A DNA stretch of 27,699 bases from a virus, in IMG/VR virus record IMGVR_UViG_3300037264_008178, positions 1 to 27,699 of that record. The stretch is one strand, 5' to 3'. Of the stretch, positions 1 to 7,837 are shown in pieces; within the stretch, counting starts at the first letter, position 1, and every line of letters starts with the position of its first letter. The translations under genes and the position numbers were made by a program. The notes under the pieces were generated by a model. It saw only the letters and a list, made by a program, of their open reading frames with translations. It made no database searches and was not told the DNA's origin.

Positions 1-22
1 AACCCGGCGCCTATAGTTATAA

Positions 23-65
23 CGGGAAATCCAATTTGAGAAACCGGGAAATCCAATTTGAGAAA
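23..65. repeat. Two 21-nt direct repeats, period 22
   Basis: Both copies begin CGGGAAATCCAATTTGAGAA and are identical over 21 nt, separated by one base. Short adjacent repeats of this kind are typical of transposase-binding sites at the ends of some mobile elements (for example IS21-type ends). No transposase gene is visible, so the role is unknown. Confidence 0.6.
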
Positions 66-84
66 TTTACAATGAGGGAAAACG

Positions 85-172
85 GATCGAATTGTGTTTA
101 AAAAAAACAGTAGGTTTTTGAAAAAACAGATCGTTTTGTGTTGATAAAAACAATCGGTTTTTGATAAAAAAG
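85..172. repeat. Imperfect 44-nt direct repeat (two copies)
   Basis: Copies at 85-128 and 129-172 share GATCG near the start, a TTGTGTT block, an A-rich run, and a GGTTTTTGA block followed by A-rich sequence. The pattern is compatible with repeated protein-binding sites, but no function can be assigned from sequence alone. Confidence 0.45.
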
Positions 173-299
173 ATGTGATGCCGCTCTCTACTTGTACTGT
201 ATATAACACGAAAAATTGCGATGGATGTATGCATTACGTTGATTTTAGAGCACTTACAAGGACAAGGGCGCTTGCTTTAGCCAGGTACTAAAATAACAA

Positions 300-1121
300 T
301 CAAGCCGAATAACATGGATATGTTATAACGCAAGGTTCGAATCCCTTGTAGTCTGTCACAACATCTGAGAATCCAACAGAAGTAAAACCATCAACAGTAT
401 TAATTGCAAAATATACATTACCGGTTGAATAAATATACATTGCTCCTGGAAATTTCTCCCCTTGATTAATAACAATTAAAGGCACCCATAATGAATAGCC
501 CGGTCTTATACTCGCGGGTAGATTACCACTAAGGTCACTAATAGTTGCGCTTTTTGATAACCCTATAACACCAGCCATCACCAATCTAATTATATCAGGC
601 ACACCGGAAGATGATGATACTTCCTTTCTATATCTGCAAGTGCAGTTTTGAGTTGTAGCAAATTGAGTGTCTGGAAACACCAATTGAAAAACATCTTCAG
701 AAATTCCCAAAACATGATTAACTGGATGAATTCTTGATCTTTCGTTCCCGTCATGTACGTGACTAACCTGATTAGCAAGTGGTAATGCCCCAGTAACATG
801 TGCTGCATTGGCTAAGTTTATCAGCCCCCTCTCTGTGCCGTCATGTACGTGGCTAACCTGATTAGCAAGTGGTAATGCCCCAGTAACGTGTGCTGCATTG
901 GCTAAGTTTATCAGCCCCCTCTCTGTGCCGTCATGTACGTGGCTAACCTGATTAGCAAGTGGTAATGCCCCAGTAACATGTGCGGCACTAGCTAAATCAA
1001 TTTTGCTAACATGGCCATCATCACTACCGCCGTCATGAACATGGCCATTTGTGGTATTATAGATGCTATTTAAAAAACTTGCCGTTACAATCGTCCCATT
1101 TATGAAATTTGTTTTTGCCAT
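300..1121 (-). CDS. Short His-rich tail fibre-like protein with 30-residue repeats
   Basis: The 273-residue protein is probably a distal tail fibre or fibre tip. Residues from about 25 to 130 carry a 30-residue repeat present nearly three times, each ending in a HVHDG motif; an earlier HVHDG gives a fourth histidine cluster. HxH motifs of this sort bind metal ions in trimeric phage fibres such as T4 gp37 (family knowledge). The DNA copies have a 90-bp period (751, 841 and 931) and are almost identical, so the duplication is recent. The C-terminal 130 residues are a beta-rich, unrecognised domain and may contact the receptor. A GAAGGGA ribosome site precedes the ATG. It is the last gene of the tail operon, where Mu has its fibre gene S, but there is no detectable similarity to S and no fibre-assembly gene follows. 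Confidence 0.7.
   Translation of the reverse strand: MAKTNFINGTIVTASFLNSIYNTTNGHVHDGGSDDGHVSKIDLASAAHVTGALPLANQVSHVHDGTERGLINLANAAHVTGALPLANQVSHVHDGTERGLINLANAAHVTGALPLANQVSHVHDGNERSRIHPVNHVLGISEDVFQLVFPDTQFATTQNCTCRYRKEVSSSSGVPDIIRLVMAGVIGLSKSATISDLSGNLPASIRPGYSLWVPLIVINQGEKFPGAMYIYSTGNVYFAINTVDGFTSVGFSDVVTDYKGFEPCVITYPCYSA
751..1010 (-). repeat. Near-identical 90-bp tandem repeats in fibre gene
   Basis: Units start at 751, 841 and 931 and differ at only a few bases (for example cGtgtgctg against cAtgtgctg); the unit nearest the N-terminus is incomplete and more diverged. Ninety bases equal 30 codons, so gain or loss of units lengthens or shortens the fibre without a frameshift. Confidence 0.85.
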
Positions 1122-1196
1122 ATTTTTTCCCTTCTTATGTAAAAGTCGAGTTTTTAAAACCTAATTAATTATTGTTTAAACCACATTTACACTTTG

Positions 1197-2348
1197 TTAA
1201 ACCTCTAAAAACCAATAACGAAAATCAACACCTACAGGTTTTAATTTGTTAAATGTTCTCTCAAGCTCTCCTTGAGCTATAACCGGATCGGTATAAATTT
1301 TTACCAGGTGATCTTGTTGGTCACCGTTTGGATCCCATACCTGATCGCCAGCCACTGAATAGTCTGCTCTAAACGGCACGCAAAGCACACCCTCTTCAAA
1401 CACAATCCTTGGGGGAGTTGCACCCAATCCATAATTGTATCCCAAAGCATACGCCAGGTTTTTAAAATAGGCTACCGACAACCCTCCCCTTGCCCTCAAT
1501 GCCGCTACGATAGCATCTCTACGCTGTGCCAATGTTAGGGTATTGTCTGTAACAATTCCTGTAAGAACCTCCCAGCTTGCAAGCAACCCTGTAATCGTCG
1601 CTGTGTTCGGAAACATTTCATTAAATAGGTTGATCGCGTCGTTGTCAACAGTATCTAATTGCAGCCCCAATATTTTTAGTCTTAAATGTGCGTTTGATTC
1701 CAACCCGTATAATATTGGAAACAATTTGTCATACTGACCCAATTGAACGAGTCTCGGATAATGTTGTCCCATTTCAAATACCGCCGTTACTGTTATATCG
1801 TATGTAATATTGGTGTCTCTACGCAGTTGTGTAGTAACACCGTCATCCCATTTTTTAAATATATACCCTGCTTCAGGTATTGCAACCACCTCAGAGCCAG
1901 AACCATATTTATCTACCTTCTGTACTGTTTCTCCAATTACAAAACCACCAACGGTATGATAATACATTAACGTAAATTCTATAGTTCCAATCGCTCCTAA
2001 CAATATTTCTCCCATATCATCAGTAGGAGAATATTTTAAAGCATAAATGTCAATTCCGACATTTTTATTATCGTTGGCTATTATATCATCTAATAATACT
2101 ACACCAATGCCACCGCACCTATCCAACGTTATAGAATACCATTCGGTCATAGACCCAATATTAATAACCCCTGATTCATTCACTCCTGCTATGTTTGACA
2201 TCAAGATAATAGAATCAGTATAATAATCTATTTCTAGTTCTTGTGCCGTACCCACATTAACAGTATCAGCAAATAACGCTGTAATGTCACCACAAAAATC
2301 AGGCAAAAAATCTTCTAAAAAAATTTCGGTTGCTGGTGAGTCAGCCAT
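1197..2348 (-). CDS. Mu gp48-like baseplate protein (DUF2313) with InlB-B-like N-terminal extension
   Basis: The C-terminal half (about residues 196-383) matches the Mu gp48/DUF2313 tail family: an early LLYGL-like segment, the block FPNTATITGLLASWE, then RRDAIVAALRARGG and a YFKNLAYALGY segment. This protein normally joins the baseplate to the fibres. Unlike Mu gp48 (roughly 200 residues), it has about 195 extra N-terminal residues. Within these, residues 130-192 look like a divergent InlB B-repeat (GYIFKKWDDG, then ITYDITVTAVFE), a small beta-grasp module found in surface and adhesion proteins. The first 125 residues are unrecognised. In Mu, gene 48 directly follows gene 47; here seven genes lie between. 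The preceding gene's stop codon is 3 bases upstream of its start, which suggests co-translation. Confidence 0.75.
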   Translation of the reverse strand: MADSPATEIFLEDFLPDFCGDITALFADTVNVGTAQELEIDYYTDSIILMSNIAGVNESGVINIGSMTEWYSITLDRCGGIGVVLLDDIIANDNKNVGIDIYALKYSPTDDMGEILLGAIGTIEFTLMYYHTVGGFVIGETVQKVDKYGSGSEVVAIPEAGYIFKKWDDGVTTQLRRDTNITYDITVTAVFEMGQHYPRLVQLGQYDKLFPILYGLESNAHLRLKILGLQLDTVDNDAINLFNEMFPNTATITGLLASWEVLTGIVTDNTLTLAQRRDAIVAALRARGGLSVAYFKNLAYALGYNYGLGATPPRIVFEEGVLCVPFRADYSVAGDQVWDPNGDQQDHLVKIYTDPVIAQGELERTFNKLKPVGVDFRYWFLEV

Positions 2349-2351
2349 ATT

Positions 2352-3710
2352 TTACGTCAATTCTTCTGAATATCTAAAAAGAGTACTTGGATTATTTGCA
2401 CTATTTATTTTTATATATTGAATACCATTTTGTAGTGTTCGAGTATCCAGCATTTGTGCCATTGTACTATAAATTAATACATAATTATTATATCGTCCAT
2501 AAGCACGATTTTGCCCCAACTCCGAATCAGAATAGTAATCGTCCAAGTTTGGCCTTTTATATTCCATTATAATAGGTCTCATGCAGAGATAGTCACCGTC
2601 ATCTGTTACCGTAATCCGATCCAATGATTCTAATGTTCTATTTAATATTGATCCCAAATAACCATTAAAACCACTACTCTCCCTATAAAATGGATGTGGA
2701 CTGTATGACACATATGGTATTCTGCCCCAAACAAATCTATGGGGATATGCTCCTATTCTAGCCCCACTTCCCATGTCGTTGTTTAACGTTTGCAGTGTTA
2801 TTGTATGATTGACTATATCGTGTGCTGTACATTTTACATAGTTCACCCTGTTTTTTCCATTGAAGTCATATATATAATACCATTTATTAACCGTGAAAAG
2901 TGCCGCTTCATCGACATCTAACTGGATAACTACATTAGAACCGGCTGTTGCGGCAGATTGCAATGTCCCTATAACTGTATCTGCCTCACAAAAACCTGTA
3001 ACTGACGTCCATGTATCAATTCCCAAATATGTCCACGTGGTTGTGACTCTTGAAGCAAATAAAGCGCACTCATCTCCCGCTGAAAAGTAATATGCAAAAT
3101 TACCAGAATCAACAGTTGTAATTGAGCCATAATTCCAGGCTCCATTTAAAATTTTATTTGTTGTATCAAAAGATAACCAATACCCCAAATTAACGGTTGC
3201 AGAAATTAGTGTTGTATACCCAACAGATAAAATTATTGTTGTATTATCATTTATTCCCGATGGCACTTTGTTTGATACAACAATATAGGGGCCTTGAAGA
3301 ACAAACGTATGTGTACCACTTCCTGATGACGTTAGATTAATCGGTGTTACGCTCTCTATACATGTATCCTTGTTCAAATATAATTCGAAGGTATCATTAT
3401 CAATTTTACGCAGTCTATAGGTTGCATTATTTGTCAATCCACCAATGACAGTACCTGTAGTTGAGTATATAACAACCTCATTCGTATAAAATCCATGCCC
3501 CGTTATAGTTATACGTTCCGTCGATGTATTAACAGCCTCTACTGTTTTAGGTACAGGATTTGCAGACTTATCCAACAATATTTGCCATCCCGGCCCGCCA
3601 TTCGCCGGAGTTTTTACTATCCACGCTTTAAACTTAGCCAAATACCCTTCTACGTCAACATCACCAAATCCCCGCCCAGTGCATGCTCCTGATTCATTTT
3701 GAAATATCAT
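2352..3710 (-). CDS. Phage tail/baseplate-associated structural protein, unrecognised
   Basis: This 452-residue protein has no catalytic motif I can identify. Near residues 70-115 it has a beta-rich block containing TGHGFYTNEVVIYSTTG and GGLTNNATYRLRKIDNDTFEL, a pattern that recurs in phage tail and virion-associated proteins. The rest is beta-rich with many Tyr, Trp and Thr residues and no membrane segment. It lies between the fibre-adaptor-like gene and the gp48-like gene, so a structural role in the baseplate periphery or side fibre is inferred. Its base composition, like that of its neighbours from 300 to about 4000, is more AT-rich than the head and packaging genes, which suggests a separate origin for this cassette. 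Confidence 0.6.
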   Translation of the reverse strand: MIFQNESGACTGRGFGDVDVEGYLAKFKAWIVKTPANGGPGWQILLDKSANPVPKTVEAVNTSTERITITGHGFYTNEVVIYSTTGTVIGGLTNNATYRLRKIDNDTFELYLNKDTCIESVTPINLTSSGSGTHTFVLQGPYIVVSNKVPSGINDNTTIILSVGYTTLISATVNLGYWLSFDTTNKILNGAWNYGSITTVDSGNFAYYFSAGDECALFASRVTTTWTYLGIDTWTSVTGFCEADTVIGTLQSAATAGSNVVIQLDVDEAALFTVNKWYYIYDFNGKNRVNYVKCTAHDIVNHTITLQTLNNDMGSGARIGAYPHRFVWGRIPYVSYSPHPFYRESSGFNGYLGSILNRTLESLDRITVTDDGDYLCMRPIIMEYKRPNLDDYYSDSELGQNRAYGRYNNYVLIYSTMAQMLDTRTLQNGIQYIKINSANNPSTLFRYSEELT

Positions 3711-3739
3711 ATTTTTGTCTTTTCAGATTAAGCTTGTTT

Positions 3740-4033
3740 TCACTTCGCCGTTATCTTCAGCCAAAACGACCTGTCGTAGTGCCGTCCCGCAGCAGTAACA
3801 ATTCGATTTGTCACCATATATCTACTACCCGCAACTCCCCCAGACAACCATACAGTTACTCTTTTCGAGGTGTTTATAGTTGTGCCAACCGTTAATCCAG
3901 GACTCACTACTATTTGGCTGGTTACTATCGTATCCAATAAACTGTCCATCTCTTTAGACCAGTCAAAGTAATAGTCGAGATTTTCAGTCTGTCCCTTTTC
4001 TTTAGTTATCATATTTAATAGTTTGCCTGACAT
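3740..4033 (-). CDS. Phage fiber-tail adaptor-like protein
   Basis: This 97-residue protein has the layout of the small phage fiber-tail adaptor family: LDYYFDWSKEMDSLLDTI, then a SQIVVSPGL strand, TVWLSGGVAGSRYMVTNRIVTAAGR, and a C-terminal DRSFWLKI strand. It is expected to be a small beta-sandwich that docks fibres to the tail or head. Its start codon lies in the loop of a hairpin (stem 4021-4029 with 4040-4048), and the nearest purine-rich ribosome site (AAAGGG) lies upstream of that hairpin, so spacing from site to start is unusually long. An internal ATG at codon 8 is possible but has no better ribosome site. Confidence 0.7.
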   Translation of the reverse strand: MSGKLLNMITKEKGQTENLDYYFDWSKEMDSLLDTIVTSQIVVSPGLTVGTTINTSKRVTVWLSGGVAGSRYMVTNRIVTAAGRHYDRSFWLKITAK

Positions 4034-4048
4034 AACAGCCAGGCAAAC
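4021..4048 (-). promoter_or_regulatory. Hairpin holding a start codon in its loop
   Basis: GTTTGCCTG (4021-4029) pairs perfectly with CAGGCAAAC (4040-4048). In the minus-strand transcript the start codon of the adaptor-like gene (4031-4033) sits in the 10-nt loop and the likely ribosome site lies just 5' of the stem. No U-run follows, so it is more like a translational element than a terminator. Confidence 0.5.
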
Positions 4049-4073
4049 CCTTTCATCGTTCGAAATTCAAAAA

Positions 4074-4592
4074 TTACGACGCGCTTGCTGAACAGACAAC
4101 CGTTACACTCAGCGTATCGCCGTCATCAATAGTCTTATTACCTGCGGTAAACGCTCCCCCGCCGTATAATATTCCCGTCGTTCCACTCTTTGCATTACCA
4201 GTCGTAACAAACAGCCCGCCAATGGTAGTGCTATTTGTTGATATCGTAAAAACGGCTTTGCTAGCACTATTGTCAACAGATTTGCCCGACACCGTACCGA
4301 GTACGAGCGTCTGTCGAACACTCTCGTCATACGCTACGACTTCCGTCCATCCGGCATGTGACGCCATTGTGTCTGCCGCTGCCACCACAGGCGTAGCAGC
4401 AGTTAAGCCAACATAAAATGCCGCAGTATACGAACTGCCCTTGAGATGTTTGTCCAACGAGTCGTTCAGACCTACATCTACAACCAGGTTGTGAATAACA
4501 TCAATCCATTTCAGTTTTCCGTTTTTATCACGGCATTCAACTGTATAAAGATTTTCTAATGCCTTTTGAAAAGAAACTCCTATCGGTTTCAT
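4074..4592 (-). CDS. Phage structural protein, unknown function
   Basis: The start is placed at 4592 because GGAGGTGAT sits directly upstream of that ATG; an in-frame ATG at 4640 lies inside the preceding gene and has no such site. The resulting 172-residue protein includes LVVDVGLNDSLDKHL, then FYVGLTAATPVVAAADTM and HAGWTEVVAYDESVRQ, blocks I associate with small phage virion proteins found beside tail-fibre adaptors; the exact role is not known to me. The C-terminal part is Gly/Ser/Thr-rich and looks like beta strands (GLFVTTGNAKSGTTGILYGGGAF). It belongs to the accessory cassette between gp47 and gp48. Confidence 0.6.
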   Translation of the reverse strand: MKPIGVSFQKALENLYTVECRDKNGKLKWIDVIHNLVVDVGLNDSLDKHLKGSSYTAAFYVGLTAATPVVAAADTMASHAGWTEVVAYDESVRQTLVLGTVSGKSVDNSASKAVFTISTNSTTIGGLFVTTGNAKSGTTGILYGGGAFTAGNKTIDDGDTLSVTVVCSASAS

Positions 4593-4611
4593 ATCACCTC
4601 CGATTATAATG

Positions 4612-5799
4612 TTAGTAAATAGTTCTGTTTTCTTTATCAATTAATACTATTCTGTTATCAATTTCAATTGTGATTGTTCTTCCTGCAGGCGTTATAATTG
4701 TCACCAATATTATCTGGCCGTCGTATATAATATCCCGAATGGTTGTAAGGCTCAATCCGGCCATGACCACGGCATTAGCAATTGCGGTCACTGATAGCTG
4801 TTTTATCAATGTGGCAGATGCCTCGGCTGTACTTGCGGAGCTAGCCCCAAGAGAGGCTTGTCTGTTTATTATAACGGAGCCGTGTAAATCAGCGTTAAAA
4901 TTACATGTAATATTTTTTGTTACAGCGAGAGATAAAGCTTCCTGAAGCAGCAAGGACCTGTTAGAAACAAGGGCTTTTTGAATAGCCAGGCTTGCCGATG
5001 CGCCGGATGATGCGGTTGCCGACGAAACTATTGCCCGAAGATTGGAAATTGATACCGATCCTGACGCCTGCGCATATCCTATTGAAATGATCGATTTCAC
5101 AATCCCAAGGCTTGCCTGTGAAATAGTCGAAGCAGACGCGCTGGCGCCAGCGCCTAACGTCTTTCCCAGTGACGCTTCGAGTTGATAGAGATTTCCCGTG
5201 GTTGCCGCCAGCCCCAGCATATATGCAATGGTAGCCTCCGCCAGAGCCAGCGCCAATACAGTCGATACGACCGATCGGCTGTTTGATAAAACAGAAAAGC
5301 CCAGACCTGCAACTATTGCGTCAATTGTGGCTTGTGCTATACGGGATAATGCTACTGATGAAAAAGATTGCCCCTGAACAAGACTTTCTATGGAGAGCTT
5401 ATTTCCCAACGATGTAATGCCGAGAGTTGTACATGCAGCCTGAGCAGAAACAACAATTTCTTTTATTAATTCTTCTGTAGATAACGTCTGAGCAGATTCT
5501 ACCGTATTTATGTTATTATATTTAGAAAGTTCGTGCTGACCGTTTGCTGATGCAATAGATGATGCAGAGGCCAGGCAGATATGCGACAGAGTCAACAGGC
5601 CGAACGCATTTGAAGGCGCTGAGTTGGAAACCGCATTTATTTTCGTTAGGCTTGTTTGAGCCAATGTTTCCACACGACCAGTCCCATTGACCGACGAAAT
5701 TTTTGAAATCGTTGCATCAACGTCATAGTTAGTCGGCCCTGCGATAGTCAGAGCGCCGAACCTGTACGGAAATAATACATTAGATAATCGTATAGCCAT
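4612..5799 (-). CDS. Ala/Ser-rich repetitive tail protein
   Basis: The 395-residue protein is dominated by alanine, serine, leucine and isoleucine, with loosely repeated segments of about 35-45 residues of the kind SQASLGIVKSIISIGYAQASG. It is not a membrane protein: hydrophobic runs are short and broken by Ser, Asn and Gln. The C-terminus is different (IVLVTIITPAGRTITIEIDNRIV, shown here only in part), resembling a small beta domain. A repetitive fibrous or helical rod in the tail periphery is the best inference. Translation is coupled to the upstream gene through a TAATG overlap at 5797-5801, and its end overlaps the unlikely longer version of the following gene. Confidence 0.55.
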   Translation of the reverse strand: MAIRLSNVLFPYRFGALTIAGPTNYDVDATISKISSVNGTGRVETLAQTSLTKINAVSNSAPSNAFGLLTLSHICLASASSIASANGQHELSKYNNINTVESAQTLSTEELIKEIVVSAQAACTTLGITSLGNKLSIESLVQGQSFSSVALSRIAQATIDAIVAGLGFSVLSNSRSVVSTVLALALAEATIAYMLGLAATTGNLYQLEASLGKTLGAGASASASTISQASLGIVKSIISIGYAQASGSVSISNLRAIVSSATASSGASASLAIQKALVSNRSLLLQEALSLAVTKNITCNFNADLHGSVIINRQASLGASSASTAEASATLIKQLSVTAIANAVVMAGLSLTTIRDIIYDGQIILVTIITPAGRTITIEIDNRIVLIDKENRTIY

Positions 5800-6494
5800 T
5801 AGAAAACCATGACCGTGTCCCCGTCAGCAAGGGCGGCAGAAAGTGTGTCTACAGTCAATCTGACATGAGTGGTTACGACACTGGATGCCGTTATTCTCTT
5901 CACCTCATATTTATTGTTCCCGCCCGATACCTTAATCCACATATCCTTATATGCATTGGTTGTCGCATCTGCCAAACCAGTGCCGGTAACCTCGAATTGA
6001 GTGGTCGTTGGAGTAAAATCCGCATCCTCAACAACCCCCTCCAAAACCAGATCTGAAGAGCGTTTAAATTTTCCAATAGCTCCGGTGTCCGATAGTTGTG
6101 AATCTCCTATTGACGCAGCAGCAAGCGGCACTCCTGTTAGTTGAAATTGTAAATTGCATGGTGCCGCACCCGTCGCTCTTAACTGTATTGTCACTCCTGT
6201 AGACCCTGCCGCAAAAATGTTGTCGGGAAGATGTATTTCGTATACACCCGGGGCGGTAGTATCGTTTAATTTTTTAAATCCGAGTTTGTCATTGGTAACG
6301 TCAGTATCCCAGGTGCCGAGTGTGGTAATGTCAACCATTGTCAACTGAGTCAGCGCCCCGCCTGCGCGTACATAATACGCAGTAATATCACTGTATATCA
6401 GTGCAGTTTTACCGCCTCCGACTGCCGATGCATTGTCAGAGATGAATACATGGTCAATAAAACTTGTTATTCCTGAAGGAATTGCTTTTTTCAT
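5799..6494 (-). CDS. Tail fibre/appendage-like structural protein
   Basis: The 231-residue protein starts with a beta-sandwich-like region containing LIYSDITAYYVRAGGAL, then PGVYEIHLPDNIF and VTIQLRATGAAPCNLQFQL. This order (free-standing Y-x-R strand, then PGxYxxxLPD, then a hydrophobic strand) is common in phage appendage proteins and often lies next to fibre-adaptor genes. Residues from about 150 form a second beta domain (TQFEVTGTGLADATTNAYKDMWIK). No catalytic residues stand out. Its stop overlaps the start of the next gene (TAATG), so the two products are probably made together. Confidence 0.6.
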   Translation of the reverse strand: MKKAIPSGITSFIDHVFISDNASAVGGGKTALIYSDITAYYVRAGGALTQLTMVDITTLGTWDTDVTNDKLGFKKLNDTTAPGVYEIHLPDNIFAAGSTGVTIQLRATGAAPCNLQFQLTGVPLAAASIGDSQLSDTGAIGKFKRSSDLVLEGVVEDADFTPTTTQFEVTGTGLADATTNAYKDMWIKVSGGNNKYEVKRITASSVVTTHVRLTVDTLSAALADGDTVMVF

Positions 6495-6500
6495 AGGCTT

Positions 6501-7553
6501 CTATCCATTCATTCCACCAGCCATATCCGGCTGAATTAAAAGGGGAATATTGATATTGCTGATTACCGGCATGACGCCACAAACCTTTGTTGCGTCGTCA
6601 GTCCAGGTTCCACCGGACTTTCTGGTCGTTTTGTTTATTATGACGTCTGATCCAAACAGATTGGCTTTTACTGCGGCCTCATAGCCGGTTGGATAGGTGT
6701 AGTCGCGGTAGGTTCCAGTCGTTGTACTGGTTGGTAAAACTGACACCCTATATGACTCTCCCGCCGTTGCATTATAAGCGGAACTGAAATATTTCCGGGT
6801 GATTCCCACGTTAGCGTTTATTCTCCGATTTACAACAACAGATGCCGTTAGCGTTGACAATCCATAAAATTTAACGTCAACCGCGCCATCTACATCACCG
6901 ACAAATTCAACTCCGATAACTGTATGGTCACGTTGTGCTGTACAAACATTTCCGATTTCGTCCGGGGTTGTGCTGGTATCCACGGATAAAGAAGTAATGT
7001 AGCATGGATTTTTAATTGAATAATTTAGGAAGGTCCCGTCTGTCGATTCCAGGGCAAACGCAATTAACTGATTTCCTGCGGAGTAGGTGCTGCCCAGATA
7101 TGTATTGCGATATAGATTACTCACAGTCTGACGTACACTCGCACTGCCGACAGTAAGAGAATCGCCGCTTTGAAAATTTGTATTCCCCGCAACAAAAAAA
7201 CATTCCTCTCCCATGGCGGGAGTATAATCACTTGACAATTGTATTCTGTACCACCCACTTGTACTTATTGAAGCAGTTCCGTATGCACTGTTTCCGGATC
7301 CCAAAATTGCATCTGGATATGAGGGCAGCGATCCGTCGTTTATACTTTTCAGGGACACCATTACATCCCCGGTATTTCCAACTGTCGAGAAATAAATGTG
7401 AATATACCGGATAGGTTTTGATTCCCAGAAAGCGATTATTTGTGATCCAAATTCCCCGTTTGCATCAATAAGAAAATCGTTTGTAGTAAACAAGCAAGTG
7501 TTGATTTCGCTGATTGGTCTGCCTAATAGAGTTGTTAACATCAAAACTCCCAT
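6501..7553 (-). CDS. Putative tail-associated beta-sandwich protein
   Basis: A 350-residue, beta-rich, unrecognised protein. Residues 40-135 (for example IRYIHIYFSTVGNTGDVMVSL, quoted in part, and GWYRIQLSSDYTPAMGEECFFV) have the look of a carbohydrate-binding or jelly-roll-like sandwich; a second similar block starts near residue 210 (HTVIGVEFVGDVDGAVDVKFYG) and ends with ATAGESYRVSVL. The duplicated layout suggests two related sandwiches. It is part of the accessory cassette between gp47 and gp48. A role in host-surface contact is inferred from position and fold impression only. It overlaps the 3' end of the upstream small gene by 13 bp. Confidence 0.5.
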   Translation of the reverse strand: MGVLMLTTLLGRPISEINTCLFTTNDFLIDANGEFGSQIIAFWESKPIRYIHIYFSTVGNTGDVMVSLKSINDGSLPSYPDAILGSGNSAYGTASISTSGWYRIQLSSDYTPAMGEECFFVAGNTNFQSGDSLTVGSASVRQTVSNLYRNTYLGSTYSAGNQLIAFALESTDGTFLNYSIKNPCYITSLSVDTSTTPDEIGNVCTAQRDHTVIGVEFVGDVDGAVDVKFYGLSTLTASVVVNRRINANVGITRKYFSSAYNATAGESYRVSVLPTSTTTGTYRDYTYPTGYEAAVKANLFGSDVIINKTTRKSGGTWTDDATKVCGVMPVISNINIPLLIQPDMAGGMNG

Positions 7554-7780
7554 TCCTGATTGACAAGCGCTGCCTTTATTTGTGCCAAGGTTTGCGCTCC
7601 GGCTTTTTTTATGGTTGAATACATCAGCACAAACACGATTTCTTTTCGTTCTAAAGAGTCAACAAACGATACAATGTTTTTTAGTTCTTCTGAATAATAA
7701 CGAGTTGTTGTATCGTCTATTAACATTTTGAAAACAGTGTGACCGCATGGTTTTGTGACATCCAGACATTTTACTTTCAT
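7541..7780 (-). CDS. Small hypothetical phage protein
   Basis: A 79-residue protein of unknown function with two cysteines near the N-terminus (CLDVTKPCGH). The remainder is helical and charged, ending in a segment rich in Ala, Gln and Lys. It starts 57 bp after the baseplate J gene and its end overlaps the next gene by 13 bp, so it belongs to the same operon. Nothing in it points to an enzyme or a membrane role. Confidence 0.5.
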   Translation of the reverse strand: MKVKCLDVTKPCGHTVFKMLIDDTTTRYYSEELKNIVSFVDSLERKEIVFVLMYSTIKKAGAQTLAQIKAALVNQEWEF

Positions 7781-7837
7781 ATTTACAACTCATCATTTTG
7801 GATTGATTATTTTATTTAGTTAATTTAAAAAGATATT

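Larger units (their letters stand above)
1..299. other. Gene-free AT-rich end with direct repeats
   Basis: No open reading frame of useful size lies here. The stretch holds two sets of direct repeats: a 21-nt repeat at 23-43 and 45-65 (period 22) and an imperfect 44-nt repeat at 85-128 and 129-172. It lies just beyond the stop codon of the fibre gene, that is, past the distal end of the tail operon. It could be a phage end, the end of an inserted element, or host flank; the sequence does not decide between these. Confidence 0.5.

Noticed and set aside
300-355. Sequence like a tRNA T-arm (GGTTCGAATCC near 333-345)
   Set aside because: No acceptor, D or anticodon arm with proper spacing surrounds it, the T-arm stem has an extra base, and it lies in the coding end of the fibre gene. 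Coincidence is the simpler reading.
300-1121. Diversity-generating retroelement target in the fibre
   Set aside because: No reverse transcriptase, no template repeat and no clustered adenine-directed variation are visible; the repeat is a plain tandem duplication.
4109-4330. Alternative minus-strand frame in the 4074 gene
   Set aside because: It overlaps the supported gene in another frame and has no ribosome site or family pattern.
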